A stretch of 18,510 nucleotides of DNA from contig JASBVU010000003.1 in NCBI GenBank assembly GCA_029960905.1, positions 1-18,510 of the forward strand, read 5' to 3'. The stretch comes from Thermoanaerobacterium sp. (GTDB lineage: Bacteria > Bacillota > Thermoanaerobacteria > Thermoanaerobacterales > Thermoanaerobacteraceae). The notes under the pieces are model-generated. The model saw only the letters and a list, made by a program, of their open reading frames with translations. It ran no database searches and had not been told where the DNA came from. The translations under genes and the position numbers were made by a program. How positions within the stretch are numbered: the stretch's first letter is position 1; every line of letters begins with the position of its first letter. Positions 6,820 through 14,411 of the stretch are shown here, in pieces.

Positions 6820-8175
6820 TTATTGTGCATTTGAACTGCTCATAAGTTTTACTTTTGTACTGAGTGTCCTGCCATTTCTCCAGAATGTAACAGTTATAGT
6901 ATCGCCAACTTTATGCTTAGCTATTATGCTTTGCAGCGAATCAAAAGTCTCAACTTTCGTACCATCTACTGCTGTTATCACATCACCTGCTTGAAGTCCA
7001 GCTTCATCTGCACCACTTCCTTGTTGTACTTGTGCAATATAGAGTCCCACTGGTATATTGTACTGTGCAGCATCCTGTTGTGTGACTTCCTGTACACTTA
7101 CACCCATCATTGGTCTTTCTACATATCCGTGTTTTATCAAGTCGTCTATTATAGGTTTTGCTTCATTTATTGGGATGGCAAATCCCATTCCCTCAACAGG
7201 TGTGCTTTGACTTTGAAACATTCCAAACGGGTCTTGAGTATCTGAACCACCTGTAGATGTCAACTTCACACTTGTTATTCCGACAACCTCACCATTGCTG
7301 TTGACTAAAGGCCCACCGCTGTTGCCAGGATTTATAGCTGCGTCTGTCTGAATAAGGTTAACTGGGCCATAATCGCTTTGAAGATTTCTGTTAAGACCGC
7401 TTATTATTCCTGCTGTAACCGTACCTGCAAAACTTTCTCCAAGCGGGTTTCCTATTGCAACTGCCAGATCTCCAACTTCAAGCTTTGAGGAATCGCCTAA
7501 TTTTGCTGGAATCAAATTTGTAGCATTAATCTTCAATACTGCCAAATCCGTCTTTGAATCTTTGCCTATAAGCTGTGCTGGAAACTTCCTGCCGTCAGAT
7601 AAATTTACCGTTATCTTAGAAGCGCCATCCACAACGTGGTTGTTTGTCACGATATAACCTTGGGAATCGATGATTATGCCTGAACCACTGCCTTCAGGCA
7701 CCAGTGCGCTTCCAAATCCATTTGTGTATGAGACGCTTGTATCAATTCCGACTACGGAAGGACTTACAATCTTAGCTATATTGGCAATCAAGTTAAAATT
7801 GCTATTGTCTGATGATGAAAGCGGCAAATACCTATTTATAACCTGCGTCTGCTGACCTAAATTAGTGTATTTCATGATTCCTGCGACAGTTCCACCACCG
7901 ATAAGTGCTGCAATTAGTGCAACAGCCACAAATGAAACCAACATCCTTCTTCTGAATCTTTTTACCATCTTGCCTAAGCTTTTTTTGTTGCTTCTAAATT
8001 CTACTCTTGATGTCGTATAGGTTCCACTTTCCTCAGCATTATATGTTGCTTTAATCTCTTGAGTGTCATTTAGATTTTCGCCTTTTATGTCATCAGAACC
8101 TAAGGCATCGTCAGTCTTGAAATTATCTATTTCATTTTCGCCTATATTTTTGTTTTGTTCATTTTCAAAATCCAT
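6820..8175 (-). CDS. htrA: HtrA/DegP-type membrane-anchored serine protease
   Basis: HtrA degrades or refolds misfolded exported proteins at the outer face of the membrane. Residues 1-75 are a charged cytoplasmic tail, about 78-100 one transmembrane helix, then a trypsin-like domain with the triad His180 (VTNNHVV), Asp210 (KTDLAVLKI) and Ser286 (INPGNSGGPL), and one C-terminal PDZ domain (about 350-440, including GSGADEAGLQAGDVI). Length is 451 residues from the ATG at 8175. AAGGAGG lies nine bases before that ATG; two nearer in-frame ATGs are 0 and 3 bases from it, and a farther one precedes it, so they are less likely. The gene has its own promoter carrying a box shared with the intergenic small-RNA candidate, and it follows a two-component system, as expected for a CssRS-like envelope-stress response. 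Confidence 0.95.
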   Translation of the reverse strand: MDFENEQNKNIGENEIDNFKTDDALGSDDIKGENLNDTQEIKATYNAEESGTYTTSRVEFRSNKKSLGKMVKRFRRRMLVSFVAVALIAALIGGGTVAGIMKYTNLGQQTQVINRYLPLSSSDNSNFNLIANIAKIVSPSVVGIDTSVSYTNGFGSALVPEGSGSGIIIDSQGYIVTNNHVVDGASKITVNLSDGRKFPAQLIGKDSKTDLAVLKINATNLIPAKLGDSSKLEVGDLAVAIGNPLGESFAGTVTAGIISGLNRNLQSDYGPVNLIQTDAAINPGNSGGPLVNSNGEVVGITSVKLTSTGGSDTQDPFGMFQSQSTPVEGMGFAIPINEAKPIIDDLIKHGYVERPMMGVSVQEVTQQDAAQYNIPVGLYIAQVQQGSGADEAGLQAGDVITAVDGTKVETFDSLQSIIAKHKVGDTITVTFWRNGRTLSTKVKLMSSSNAQ

Positions 8176-8209
8176 ATTCATCATCCTCCTTATCATCTCT
8201 CATGATTAC

Positions 8210-8252
8210 ATTATAAATTAGAATTTTTAATAAACTGTGAACATATTGTAAA
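8210..8252 (-). promoter_or_regulatory. htrA promoter with regulator box (copy 1)
   Basis: On the minus strand the box TTTACAATATGTTCA (8238-8252) is followed after exactly 22 bases by a perfect TATAAT (8210-8215). No good TTGACA exists at the normal distance, so the promoter probably needs an activator bound next to the -35 region. The leader is about 28 bases and contains the AGGAGG. The same layout recurs at 8363-8405. The likely activator is the adjacent OmpR-type regulator, by inference. Confidence 0.68.
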
Positions 8253-8279
8253 TTATTTTTAATAATTTCATGTCGATGG

Positions 8280-8316
8280 GAAAAATAAATGCAGCCCGAG
8301 GGGTGGCTCGAGCTGC
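8280..8316 (-). terminator. Intrinsic terminator between the histidine kinase gene and htrA
   Basis: A GC-rich hairpin has arms at 8291-8300 and 8307-8316, with a single mismatch, and on the minus strand it is followed by ATTTATTTTT. It would end both readthrough from the two-component operon and the short transcript starting near 8356. The loop on the minus strand is CCACCC. The htrA promoter begins just downstream. Confidence 0.8.
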
Positions 8317-8356
8317 TATAATAAGGGAGGTCAAGGAGAGGCTTTTCTCTCTCTCG
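8280..8356 (-). ncRNA. Candidate small RNA upstream of htrA
   Basis: A predicted transcript of about 75 bases runs from seven bases after the TATAAT at 8363-8368 to the terminator at 8280-8316. It has no ATG. Its only TTG lacks a ribosome site, and that frame runs on through the terminator. The 5' part can fold as GAGAG / CTCTC. Next comes a single-stranded stretch with ACCTCCCTT (CCTCCC at 8325-8330), complementary to Shine-Dalgarno sequences, then the terminator hairpin. This order (hairpin, C-rich seed, terminator) resembles known firmicute C-rich regulatory RNAs such as RoxS/RsaE. Its promoter carries the same box and spacing as that of htrA. Alternatively, it may be only an attenuated leader remnant. 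No target is identified. Confidence 0.5.
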
Positions 8357-8362
8357 ATTATT

Positions 8363-8405
8363 ATTATAACCTTAATTTATGAATAAAGTATGAACAAATT
8401 GTAAA
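8363..8405 (-). promoter_or_regulatory. Promoter of the small-RNA candidate with regulator box (copy 2)
   Basis: On the minus strand TTTACAATTTGTTCA (8391-8405) differs from the htrA box at one of 15 positions and lies exactly 22 bases from a perfect TATAAT (8363-8368). A TTTATT also recurs at the same place in both spacers. The box begins 10 bases after the stop codon of the histidine kinase gene. Because the kinase gene ends here and a terminator follows about 50 bases on, the promoter makes sense only for a short transcript. Confidence 0.62.
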
Positions 8406-8414
8406 AATTTTATT

Positions 8415-9836
8415 TTACTGCTTAACTTTTTTTGACTTAAGTGTAAAAGTAAATGTAGTACCATCTACATCGCTACTTGTAGCCCATATATCCTCATTGT
8501 GAAGATTTATGATGCTTCTTACTATATAAAGCCCTAATCCGACGCCAGGACTACCACTTCTGGCTTTGTCAACTTTGTAAAACCTGTCCCATATATGGTC
8601 AATTTCATCAGGCGGTATCGTCTTACCTTTATTTTGGACTTTTACATAAATCTTTTCTTTTGCCTTTTCTGTAGATATGTGTATATAACCACCGGGATTT
8701 GAAAATTTAATTGCATTATCTATCAAATTAGTAAGCACCTGTTCTATCTTGTCTTTATCTGCCTCTACAATTTCTTTGTCGCTTTCAAAGTCTACCTTAA
8801 CCATCAGATCCTTATCGTTTATCCTTGCTTCCATCTTTATTATAGTCAGCCTTATAAGCTCGTTTATGTCAAATTCGGATATGTTTAGCGGAAAAGCCCC
8901 TGACTCCATCTTTGTTATATCTAAAAGTTCAGATATTAATCGGGACATTCGCCTCGTTTCTTTTTGAGCTATCTCCAAATAAAATTTTGATTTCTCCGCA
9001 GGTATAGTTCCATCCACGACGCCATCTATATAGCCTTGGATCGTGGACAAAGGCGATCGAAGCTCATGTGAAACATTAGCCACAAACTCTTTCCTTGCAT
9101 TATCCATCCTGCCCAATTCGCTTGACATTATATTGAAAGACTTCGCCAAATCTCCTATTTCATCGTCATCTACAACGTTTATCTTTGTTGAAAAATCGCC
9201 TTTTGCCATTCTTTCTGTTGCAATGCTCATCTCTTTTAAAGGATTAGAGATTCTCTTTGATGTATAAGAAATAAGTATAAATGCTATTATTATGGATATA
9301 GATATGGCCAAAAGCATTATAAAAAATATGTCCATCAATGTTTTCTGCATCTCTACTATAGGTGCATGCATGAATATGGCACCTTGAATCTTTCCAGCCA
9401 GTACAAGTGGAAAGCCAACAGTCAAAACAGGCTGCGTAAACCTGCCACCGAAATATCCTCTTCTTACAATTGTCTCACCTTTTAAAATGCTTTTGATGTC
9501 ATCTTTACTTAGCGTGACGCCTGTCCAATTCTTTTCAAAGTTTTTCGACTGTATATATATGCGTCCATCTGTACTTACAACCCAAATTGATGCATTTATA
9601 AGTCTGTCGATGACATTTAAATCTTGATTAAGCCTATCTATGTCTATGTCCCCTATGAGGTAATCGTTCAAGACGGTATTTATCTGCTTACCTTCTTCTA
9701 CCATTATCTTTTCTTTATCGCGAAAATAGTAATTCTCAAACATGATGTAGAAAAGCACAGAAAGTATCGACATTGTAAGCAGTATTATTGCAATGTTTGT
9801 GAAAAGCAGCCTTCTAAAGAGCCTATTTCTGCTCAA
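8415..9836 (-). CDS. Sensor histidine kinase of an OmpR-type two-component system
   Basis: The protein has 473 residues. It has transmembrane helices at about 11-33 and 167-191 flanking an extracellular sensor region of about 130 residues. A HAMP domain follows (about 192-245, with ISNPLKEMS), then a dimerisation domain with phospho-accepting His257 (VANVSHELRSPLSTIQGY), and an ATPase domain with the N box NLIDNAIKFS and the G box GSPGVGLGLYIV. It would autophosphorylate on a membrane or envelope signal and pass phosphate to the regulator encoded just upstream. The start is TTG, one base after the regulator's stop, with GAGGTG seven bases before it. The position next to htrA suggests a CssS-like role in sensing secretion stress; the sensor region itself does not prove this. 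Confidence 0.95.
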   Translation of the reverse strand: MSRNRLFRRLLFTNIAIILLTMSILSVLFYIMFENYYFRDKEKIMVEEGKQINTVLNDYLIGDIDIDRLNQDLNVIDRLINASIWVVSTDGRIYIQSKNFEKNWTGVTLSKDDIKSILKGETIVRRGYFGGRFTQPVLTVGFPLVLAGKIQGAIFMHAPIVEMQKTLMDIFFIMLLAISISIIIAFILISYTSKRISNPLKEMSIATERMAKGDFSTKINVVDDDEIGDLAKSFNIMSSELGRMDNARKEFVANVSHELRSPLSTIQGYIDGVVDGTIPAEKSKFYLEIAQKETRRMSRLISELLDITKMESGAFPLNISEFDINELIRLTIIKMEARINDKDLMVKVDFESDKEIVEADKDKIEQVLTNLIDNAIKFSNPGGYIHISTEKAKEKIYVKVQNKGKTIPPDEIDHIWDRFYKVDKARSGSPGVGLGLYIVRSIINLHNEDIWATSSDVDGTTFTFTLKSKKVKQ

Positions 9837-9837
9837 A

Positions 9838-10521
9838 TTATTTCACCTCGAATTTATATCCCACACCCCATACAGTTGTTAATTTCCAGTTTGGACCATC
9901 CCCTATTTTTTCCCTCAAACGTTTTATGTGTACATCGACGGTTCGGCTGTCCCCCATGTATTCGTATCCCCATACGTTTTCTAACAATTGGTCTCTTGTA
10001 AACACTTTATTTGGATGAGTACACAAAAAGTAAAAAAGCTCCAATTCCTTCGGTGTAAGGTCCACATTTTCACCTTTGTATCTCACTTTGTACTCGCTTA
10101 AGCTTATAGAGAGATCAGGATATGTCACACTGTCACTGTCATTTTCCTCATGTTCATACCTTCTCAACACAGCCTTGACACGAGCAACTAATTCTTTCCC
10201 ATCAAAAGGCTTAACGATGTAATCGTCAGCGCCTATCTCCAGACCCAATACCTTGTCAAAAGTATCGCCTTTGGCTGTAAGCATTATAATAGGCACATTT
10301 GTGAATTTCCTTACCTCTTTGCACAATGTCATTCCATCAATGCCGGGAAGCATCAAATCAAGTATAATAAGCAAGGGGAGTTCTTCTTTTATTTTGTTCA
10401 ATGCCGTAAGCCCGTCACTGATCTTAACTGTTGCAAAGCCTTCCTTTTCAAGATAAAGTGAAATTATCTCACATATATTTCTATCATCATCAACTATATA
10501 TATTTTTTTGTTTTCACCCAT
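9838..10521 (-). CDS. OmpR/PhoB-family response regulator
   Basis: The protein has 227 residues. The receiver domain shows the acidic pocket DDD at 11-13, the phospho-acceptor Asp55 (LIILDLMLPG), Thr82 and Lys104 (IVKPFDG). The C-terminal winged helix includes LTPKELELFYFLCTHPNKVFTRDQLLENVWGYEY split over two helices and SRTVDVHIKRLREKIG. The ATG at 10521 is preceded by AAGGGGTG; a start at 10590 would add 23 residues not typical of the family. It forms a two-gene operon with the kinase. The paired boxes beside htrA are the obvious candidate binding sites, since OmpR-type regulators bind direct half-sites next to the -35 region. No copy of that box is visible ahead of this gene, so autoregulation is not supported. 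Confidence 0.95.
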   Translation of the reverse strand: MGENKKIYIVDDDRNICEIISLYLEKEGFATVKISDGLTALNKIKEELPLLIILDLMLPGIDGMTLCKEVRKFTNVPIIMLTAKGDTFDKVLGLEIGADDYIVKPFDGKELVARVKAVLRRYEHEENDSDSVTYPDLSISLSEYKVRYKGENVDLTPKELELFYFLCTHPNKVFTRDQLLENVWGYEYMGDSRTVDVHIKRLREKIGDGPNWKLTTVWGVGYKFEVK

Positions 10522-10546
10522 ACAAACACCCCTTCTTTTTAAGACT

Positions 10547-10575
10547 ATTATACATAATTGATTTAAAAACCGCAA
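10547..10575 (-). promoter_or_regulatory. Sigma-A promoter of the two-component operon
   Basis: On the minus strand TTGCGG (10570-10575), a 17-base spacer and TATAAT (10547-10552) precede the regulator gene by about 26 bases. Together with the prs terminator upstream, this separates the two-component genes from the glmU-prs operon. Confidence 0.65.
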
Positions 10576-10589
10576 TGATGGATTGTACA

Positions 10590-10614
10590 TATAAAAAAAG
10601 GCACCTTAGTGCCT
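10590..10614 (-). terminator. Intrinsic terminator of the glmU-prs operon, overlapping the prs stop
   Basis: The stem AGGCAC/GTGCCT (10600-10605 and 10609-10614, loop of three bases) is followed on the minus strand by seven T residues. Two bases of the prs TAG (10613-10615) lie in the stem. Confidence 0.85.
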
Positions 10615-11563
10615 ATACAAACAATTTGCTAACAGACATTCCTTCATATATTCGCATTATGGCTTCCGCCAGCAATGGAGCTACAGTCCTAACCTTTATC
10701 TTGCTTATCTTCTTCTCTTCAGGAAGCGGAATAGTATCCGTTATTATCAATTCTTTTATTGGAGAATCCATCAACCTTTCTATTGCAGGACCTGACAAAA
10801 CACCGTGTGTAGCACATGCATACACCTCTTTTGCACCATTGTCGATAAGCGCTTGCGCTCCCTGTTGCAGCGTCCCCGCTGTATCAATAAGGTCATCTAC
10901 TAATATGGCTATTTTCCCTCTTACATCACCTATAAGGTTCATTATCTCTGCTACATTAGCCTTTGGCCTTCTCTTATCTATTATAGCTATAGGCGCATTA
11001 AGTTTTTCTGCAAAATTCCTTGCTCTTACGACACTTCCGTGGTCTGGTGATACAACAACCACATCTCCACCCAAATCCTTTTCCATGAAATATTTTGCAA
11101 GTATAGGACCGCCAAGAAGATGATCAACTGGTATATTGAAATATCCTTGAATCTGTGCAGCATGCAGATCCATAGTCAAAACTCTGTCGGCGCCTGCAAC
11201 TGTAATAAGATCAGCCACCAACTTTGCTGTTATCGGATCTCTTGGCTTAGACTTCCTGTCTTGTCTGGCATAACCGTAATAAGGTATGACAGCAGTTATC
11301 TCGCCAGCAGATGCCCTTTTAAACGCATCTATCATTATGAGAAGCTCCATCAAATTATCATTTACTGGTGAACATGTGGACTGAACGACAAATACATGTG
11401 CACCTCTTATGCTTTCTTTGATTCTGACACTTATCTCACCATCGCTAAACGTGCCAACCTCTGAATCACCTAATGTAAGTCCTAAATTTTCGGCAATCTC
11501 CTTAGCTAATTCAGGATTTGAATTGCCACTAAAAATCTTAATTGCTCCTCCGTGTCTTACCAC
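10613..11563 (-). CDS. prs: Ribose-phosphate pyrophosphokinase (PRPP synthase)
   Basis: Prs transfers pyrophosphate from ATP to ribose 5-phosphate, making PRPP for purine, pyrimidine, His, Trp and NAD synthesis. Visible are the ATP-site region [14 protein letters not shown] (98-111), [11 protein letters not shown] (132-142), the flexible catalytic loop [10 protein letters not shown] (197-206) and the PRPP-binding loop [10 protein letters not shown] (222-231). I choose GTG at 11563: an AAAGGAGG lies nine bases upstream within the glmU end, and the product ([19 protein letters not shown]) has 316 residues, like the 317 of Bacillus. An ATG at 11626 would lie in glmU and add a basic extension absent from the family. 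It starts two bases after the glmU stop, so translation is probably coupled. Its product PRPP is the effector of PurR, encoded 2 kb away. Confidence 0.97.
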   Translation of the reverse strand: MVRHGGAIKIFSGNSNPELAKEIAENLGLTLGDSEVGTFSDGEISVRIKESIRGAHVFVVQSTCSPVNDNLMELLIMIDAFKRASAGEITAVIPYYGYARQDRKSKPRDPITAKLVADLITVAGADRVLTMDLHAAQIQGYFNIPVDHLLGGPILAKYFMEKDLGGDVVVVSPDHGSVVRARNFAEKLNAPIAIIDKRRPKANVAEIMNLIGDVRGKIAILVDDLIDTAGTLQQGAQALIDNGAKEVYACATHGVLSGPAIERLMDSPIKELIITDTIPLPEEKKISKIKVRTVAPLLAEAIMRIYEGMSVSKLFV

Positions 11564-11565
11564 TC

Positions 11566-12939
11566 CTATAGTCCTCCTTTTTTTCTTCTTTCTTCTACCC
11601 ATCCTTCTTTGTTCGTCTGACGGCACCTTGCTATCGCCAATGCGCCTTCTGGCACTTCATCTGTTATGGTAGAACCTGCAGCAATAAAGGCATTGTCGTT
11701 GACTTTAAGAGGCGATACCAAGTTCACATTGCATCCAACAAAAACATCATCACCTATGATTGTCTTGTGCTTGTTTTTGCCATCGTAATTGACAACTATA
11801 GAACCACAGCCCATGTTTACACGCTTTCCGACTTCTGCATCGCCTATATAAGTCAAATGGGGCACTTTCGTTCCTTCACCTATGACAGACTTCTTTATCT
11901 CTATAAAATTGCCAAGCTTAGCATTGTCGTGTATTACGCTTTCAGGCCTTATCTGGGCAAACGGTCCAAGTTTTATATTGTTGTGGAGTTTTGATTCAGT
12001 AATCATAGAAAATACTATTTTGCAGCCATTTCCTATTTCCGAATCGATGATGTGGGAATTGGGTCCTATTTCACAGTCTTCGCCAATCGTAGTCTTACCT
12101 TCTATCAAAGTGCCGGGATATATAATCGTGTCCATTCCTATCACGACATCAGGTCCGATGTAAGTGTTGTCAGGATCGATTATGGTAACTCCGTCTAACA
12201 TAAGCCTTTCATTTATCCTTTTTCTCATGACTTTTTCTGCATCTTTTAGCTGTACTCTTGTATTGACCCCCATTATCTCCTCATTTGAAGCTTGATATGC
12301 TCCAACTTTTCCACCTAATCTTATCACTATCTCTATGGCATCCGTCAGATAATATTCCCCTTGTGCATTGTTGTTGCCTATATGTTGAAGCGATTTCTTT
12401 AAATAGTCAGAGTTAAAAATGTACATTCCGGAATTTATCTCATGGATACCTTTTTCTACATCACTGGCATCTTTGTCCTCAACAATTTTTAAAACATTGC
12501 CATTTGAATCCCGTACAATTCTTCCATACCCATCTGGAACGTCAAAAAAAGAAGATAGTATTGTGATAGTATTTTGCTCTTTTAGATGGAAGTCATAGAA
12601 TTTTTTTAATGTCTCAGACATTATAAGCGGTGTATCACCAGTCAAAATCATTACGTTGCCTGTGTCAGGCAATAAGTCCTTCGAAACCATGACAGCATGT
12701 CCAGTACCAAGCTGCTTTTCTTGATACGCATATTTAACGCTGTCACCCAATACATTTTTTACTTCATTTGCACCATGTCCTAAAACGACAACTACATCAT
12801 TTGAACCAGCTTCTTTGGCACTCCTTACAACCCACTCAACCATAGGCCTTCCACAAACTTTGTGGACCACTTTTGGATGCTTTGATTTCATCCTCTTTCC
12901 AAGTCCTGCAGCAAGTATAAGCGTAACAAAATTATCCAT
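11566..12939 (-). CDS. glmU: Bifunctional GlmU (GlcN-1-P acetyltransferase / GlcNAc-1-P uridylyltransferase)
   Basis: GlmU makes UDP-N-acetylglucosamine, the first committed sugar nucleotide of peptidoglycan. The N-terminal pyrophosphorylase half has the nucleotide loop [19 protein letters not shown] (8-26), QLGTGHAVM, the metal-site LTGDTP and EINSGMYIF. The C-terminal half is a left-handed beta helix of hexapeptide repeats with the acetyltransferase signature [14 protein letters not shown], its catalytic His near 360, and [14 protein letters not shown]. The length of 457 is standard. The ATG at 12939 has AGAAGGTG five bases upstream. It is co-transcribed with prs, as in Bacillus (gcaD-prs). 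Confidence 0.97.
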   Translation of the reverse strand: MDNFVTLILAAGLGKRMKSKHPKVVHKVCGRPMVEWVVRSAKEAGSNDVVVVLGHGANEVKNVLGDSVKYAYQEKQLGTGHAVMVSKDLLPDTGNVMILTGDTPLIMSETLKKFYDFHLKEQNTITILSSFFDVPDGYGRIVRDSNGNVLKIVEDKDASDVEKGIHEINSGMYIFNSDYLKKSLQHIGNNNAQGEYYLTDAIEIVIRLGGKVGAYQASNEEIMGVNTRVQLKDAEKVMRKRINERLMLDGVTIIDPDNTYIGPDVVIGMDTIIYPGTLIEGKTTIGEDCEIGPNSHIIDSEIGNGCKIVFSMITESKLHNNIKLGPFAQIRPESVIHDNAKLGNFIEIKKSVIGEGTKVPHLTYIGDAEVGKRVNMGCGSIVVNYDGKNKHKTIIGDDVFVGCNVNLVSPLKVNDNAFIAAGSTITDEVPEGALAIARCRQTNKEGWVEERRKKGGL

Positions 12940-12988
12940 TGTGACACCTTCTAATACACTTAATATTTTAACTCTTTACTCCTATACT

Positions 12989-13017
12989 ATTTTAACTATA
13001 AATTTGACAAAGTTCAA
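12989..13017 (-). promoter_or_regulatory. Sigma-A promoter of glmU-prs
   Basis: On the minus strand TTGAAC (13012-13017), a 17-base spacer and TAAAAT (12989-12994) lie between the spoVG terminator and glmU. A second reading, TTGTCA with 18 bases and TATAGG, overlaps it and cannot be excluded. Confidence 0.5.
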
Positions 13018-13048
13018 CAAAAAAATAAAAAGGAGAAACCTCCTTTTT
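13015..13048 (-). terminator. Intrinsic terminator of spoVG, overlapping its stop codon
   Basis: Perfect 9-base arms (13027-13035 and 13040-13048, loop of four) are followed on the minus strand by ATTTTTTTG. The first two bases of the stem are shared with the spoVG TAA (13047-13049). Confidence 0.8.
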
Positions 13049-13328
13049 ATTCCTGTCCTTGCGGCTTGTCCTGCTCTTTAGCTTTTTCGTATTCGCTAAG
13101 TATAGCAGATTGAATCTTTGCTCTAGTCTCTGAATTTATTGGATGTGCAATATCTTTAAACTCTCCTTCGGGTGTCTTGCGGCTAGGCATAGCTATAAAC
13201 AAACCATTCTGTCCCTCAATAACCTTTATATCATGAACAACAAATTCATTATCGAAGGTTACAGAAACCACAGCTCTCATCTTGCCTTCCTCGTTTATTT
13301 TTCTCACCCTAACGTCTGTAATTTCCAT
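13047..13328 (-). CDS. spoVG: SpoVG, RNA-binding sporulation and septation regulator
   Basis: A 93-residue protein beginning [19 protein letters not shown], with [33 protein letters not shown] and [11 protein letters not shown], all typical of SpoVG. It is a small nucleic-acid-binding regulator that affects asymmetric septation and, in other firmicutes, cell-wall and virulence genes. The ATG at 13328 has AAGGTGGTGA upstream; a TTG at 13349 would place that site inside the gene. It is monocistronic here: a sigma-H-like promoter lies upstream and a terminator overlaps its stop. Confidence 0.96.
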   Translation of the reverse strand: MEITDVRVRKINEEGKMRAVVSVTFDNEFVVHDIKVIEGQNGLFIAMPSRKTPEGEFKDIAHPINSETRAKIQSAILSEYEKAKEQDKPQGQE

Positions 13329-13416
13329 AAGCTCACCACCTTCCTGCAATATAAGCCAATAATTAAATGACTTTTAAACATAAGAAAAATTAAATAAAAT
13401 CTCTTACCTTAATATT

Positions 13417-13441
13417 ATTCGCCATTAAATCAAAATTTCCT
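13417..13441 (-). promoter_or_regulatory. Sigma-H promoter of spoVG
   Basis: On the minus strand GGAGGAAAT (core AGGAAAT at 13435-13441) and GGCGAAT (GAAT at 13417-13420) are separated by 14 bases. This fits the sigma-H pattern RnAGGAwww...RnnGAAT and the spacing I recall for Bacillus spoVG. The leader is about 80 bases. Confidence 0.7.
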
Positions 13442-13500
13442 CCATGAAAAATTAAAATTTAGAAAAATTTTGATAAAAAATTTCATTTTATGCCACCAAA
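13442..13500 (-). promoter_or_regulatory. AT-tract region upstream of the spoVG promoter
   Basis: This stretch consists of phased A and T tracts (AAAATTT and AAAAATTTT repeats) directly upstream of the sigma-H elements. The AT-rich box upstream of Bacillus spoVG is known to stimulate transcription and to be bound by AbrB, so a matching role is inferred. It holds no reading frame, and I see no clear terminator for purR in it. Confidence 0.4.
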
Positions 13501-13524
13501 CTATTATTTCCATTATTATGCATA

Positions 13525-14349
13525 TTATACATTATTTAGCCAATTGCTTATCTCCATCTTTACAGTTTCTTTTTCTTCATCCATATCTACAAGTGTAAAT
13601 ATGGAAAAATAGTTTTTGACAACCTTGTTCTCAGGCTCTTTTGTAGATATCATGACACCAGCACCAATGACTTCTGCATCAAACTCATTCATAAGCTCAA
13701 TCATGCCTTTTATGGTGCCGCCCGCTTTCATGAAATCATCTATCAAAACAACTTTTGAATTTCTCTCTAAAGATCTCCTTGAAAGGGACATGGCTTTTAT
13801 CTGTTTTTGCGAACCTGAAACGTAGTTTATCGAAACAGATGAACCTTCAGTTACTCTATTGTCCTGCCTTATAATTACCAATGGCACATTTAATGCTTTA
13901 GCGCACATGATAGCAATGGGTATCCCTTTTGTCTCAACTGTAACAACGGCATCAACATCTTTATCCTGAAACGGATACGATAAAATTTCACCTATCTTAT
14001 TGGCATATTGAGGAGAATAAATGATGTCAGCAGTATACAAAAAACCTCCGGGAATAATCCTTTTGGGATCCTGAAGCTTATTGCATATATCTATCATAAA
14101 TTCTCGATAATTATCTATATTATTTATAGGAATGTACTTTATACCACCGCCAGCCCCTGCAACAGTCTTTATTTTACCTAAGCCGAACTTTTCTAATATA
14201 CCCTGAAGTATATCCATGTCTTCTGATGCAGTGGACTTTGCCACATTAAATAAGTCCATAAAATAATTCAAATTGTACAATTTATTGGGGTTTTCGGTCA
14301 ATATCTTAAGTATAACGCTGATCCTCTCGTACCTTTTGTATGAATTCAT
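13525..14349 (-). CDS. purR: Pur operon repressor PurR (Bacillus type, phosphoribosyltransferase fold)
   Basis: PurR represses purine synthesis and transport genes and is released by PRPP. The N-terminal 70 residues form a winged helix (LTENPNKLYNLNYFMDLFN, AKSTASEDMDILQ). A type I phosphoribosyltransferase fold follows, with the PRPP loop VVLIDDFMKAGGTIKG at about 200-215 and the family segment VTEGSSVSINYVSGSQKQIK. The length of 274 is normal. GGAGGT lies seven bases before the ATG at 14349. It is not related to the LacI-type PurR of enteric bacteria. It is divergent from murC. I see no convincing PurBox (CCGAAC core) in its own promoter. Confidence 0.96.
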   Translation of the reverse strand: MNSYKRYERISVILKILTENPNKLYNLNYFMDLFNVAKSTASEDMDILQGILEKFGLGKIKTVAGAGGGIKYIPINNIDNYREFMIDICNKLQDPKRIIPGGFLYTADIIYSPQYANKIGEILSYPFQDKDVDAVVTVETKGIPIAIMCAKALNVPLVIIRQDNRVTEGSSVSINYVSGSQKQIKAMSLSRRSLERNSKVVLIDDFMKAGGTIKGMIELMNEFDAEVIGAGVMISTKEPENKVVKNYFSIFTLVDMDEEKETVKMEISNWLNNV

Positions 14350-14382
14350 CGAAAAACCTCCAAAGACAAACTTTTAATTAAC

Positions 14383-14411
14383 ATTATATTTTAAAGTTCA
14401 TTAATTTGCAA
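14383..14411 (-). promoter_or_regulatory. purR promoter, interleaved with that of murC
   Basis: On the minus strand TTGCAA (14406-14411), a 17-base spacer and TATAAT (14383-14388) precede purR. Its elements interleave with the murC promoter on the other strand. Confidence 0.65.

Noticed and set aside
8319..8340. AAGGGAGG on the plus strand as a ribosome site
   Set aside because: No start codon follows at usable distance; it is better explained as the complement of the C-rich seed on the minus strand.
8280..8345. A TTG-started reading frame through the small-RNA candidate
   Set aside because: It has no ribosome site, runs through the terminator hairpin and into the htrA promoter, and has no recognisable product.
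10431..11123. Plus-strand open frame of 230 codons
   Set aside because: It is the shadow of prs and of the regulator start; the minus-strand protein is a full-length PRPP synthase.
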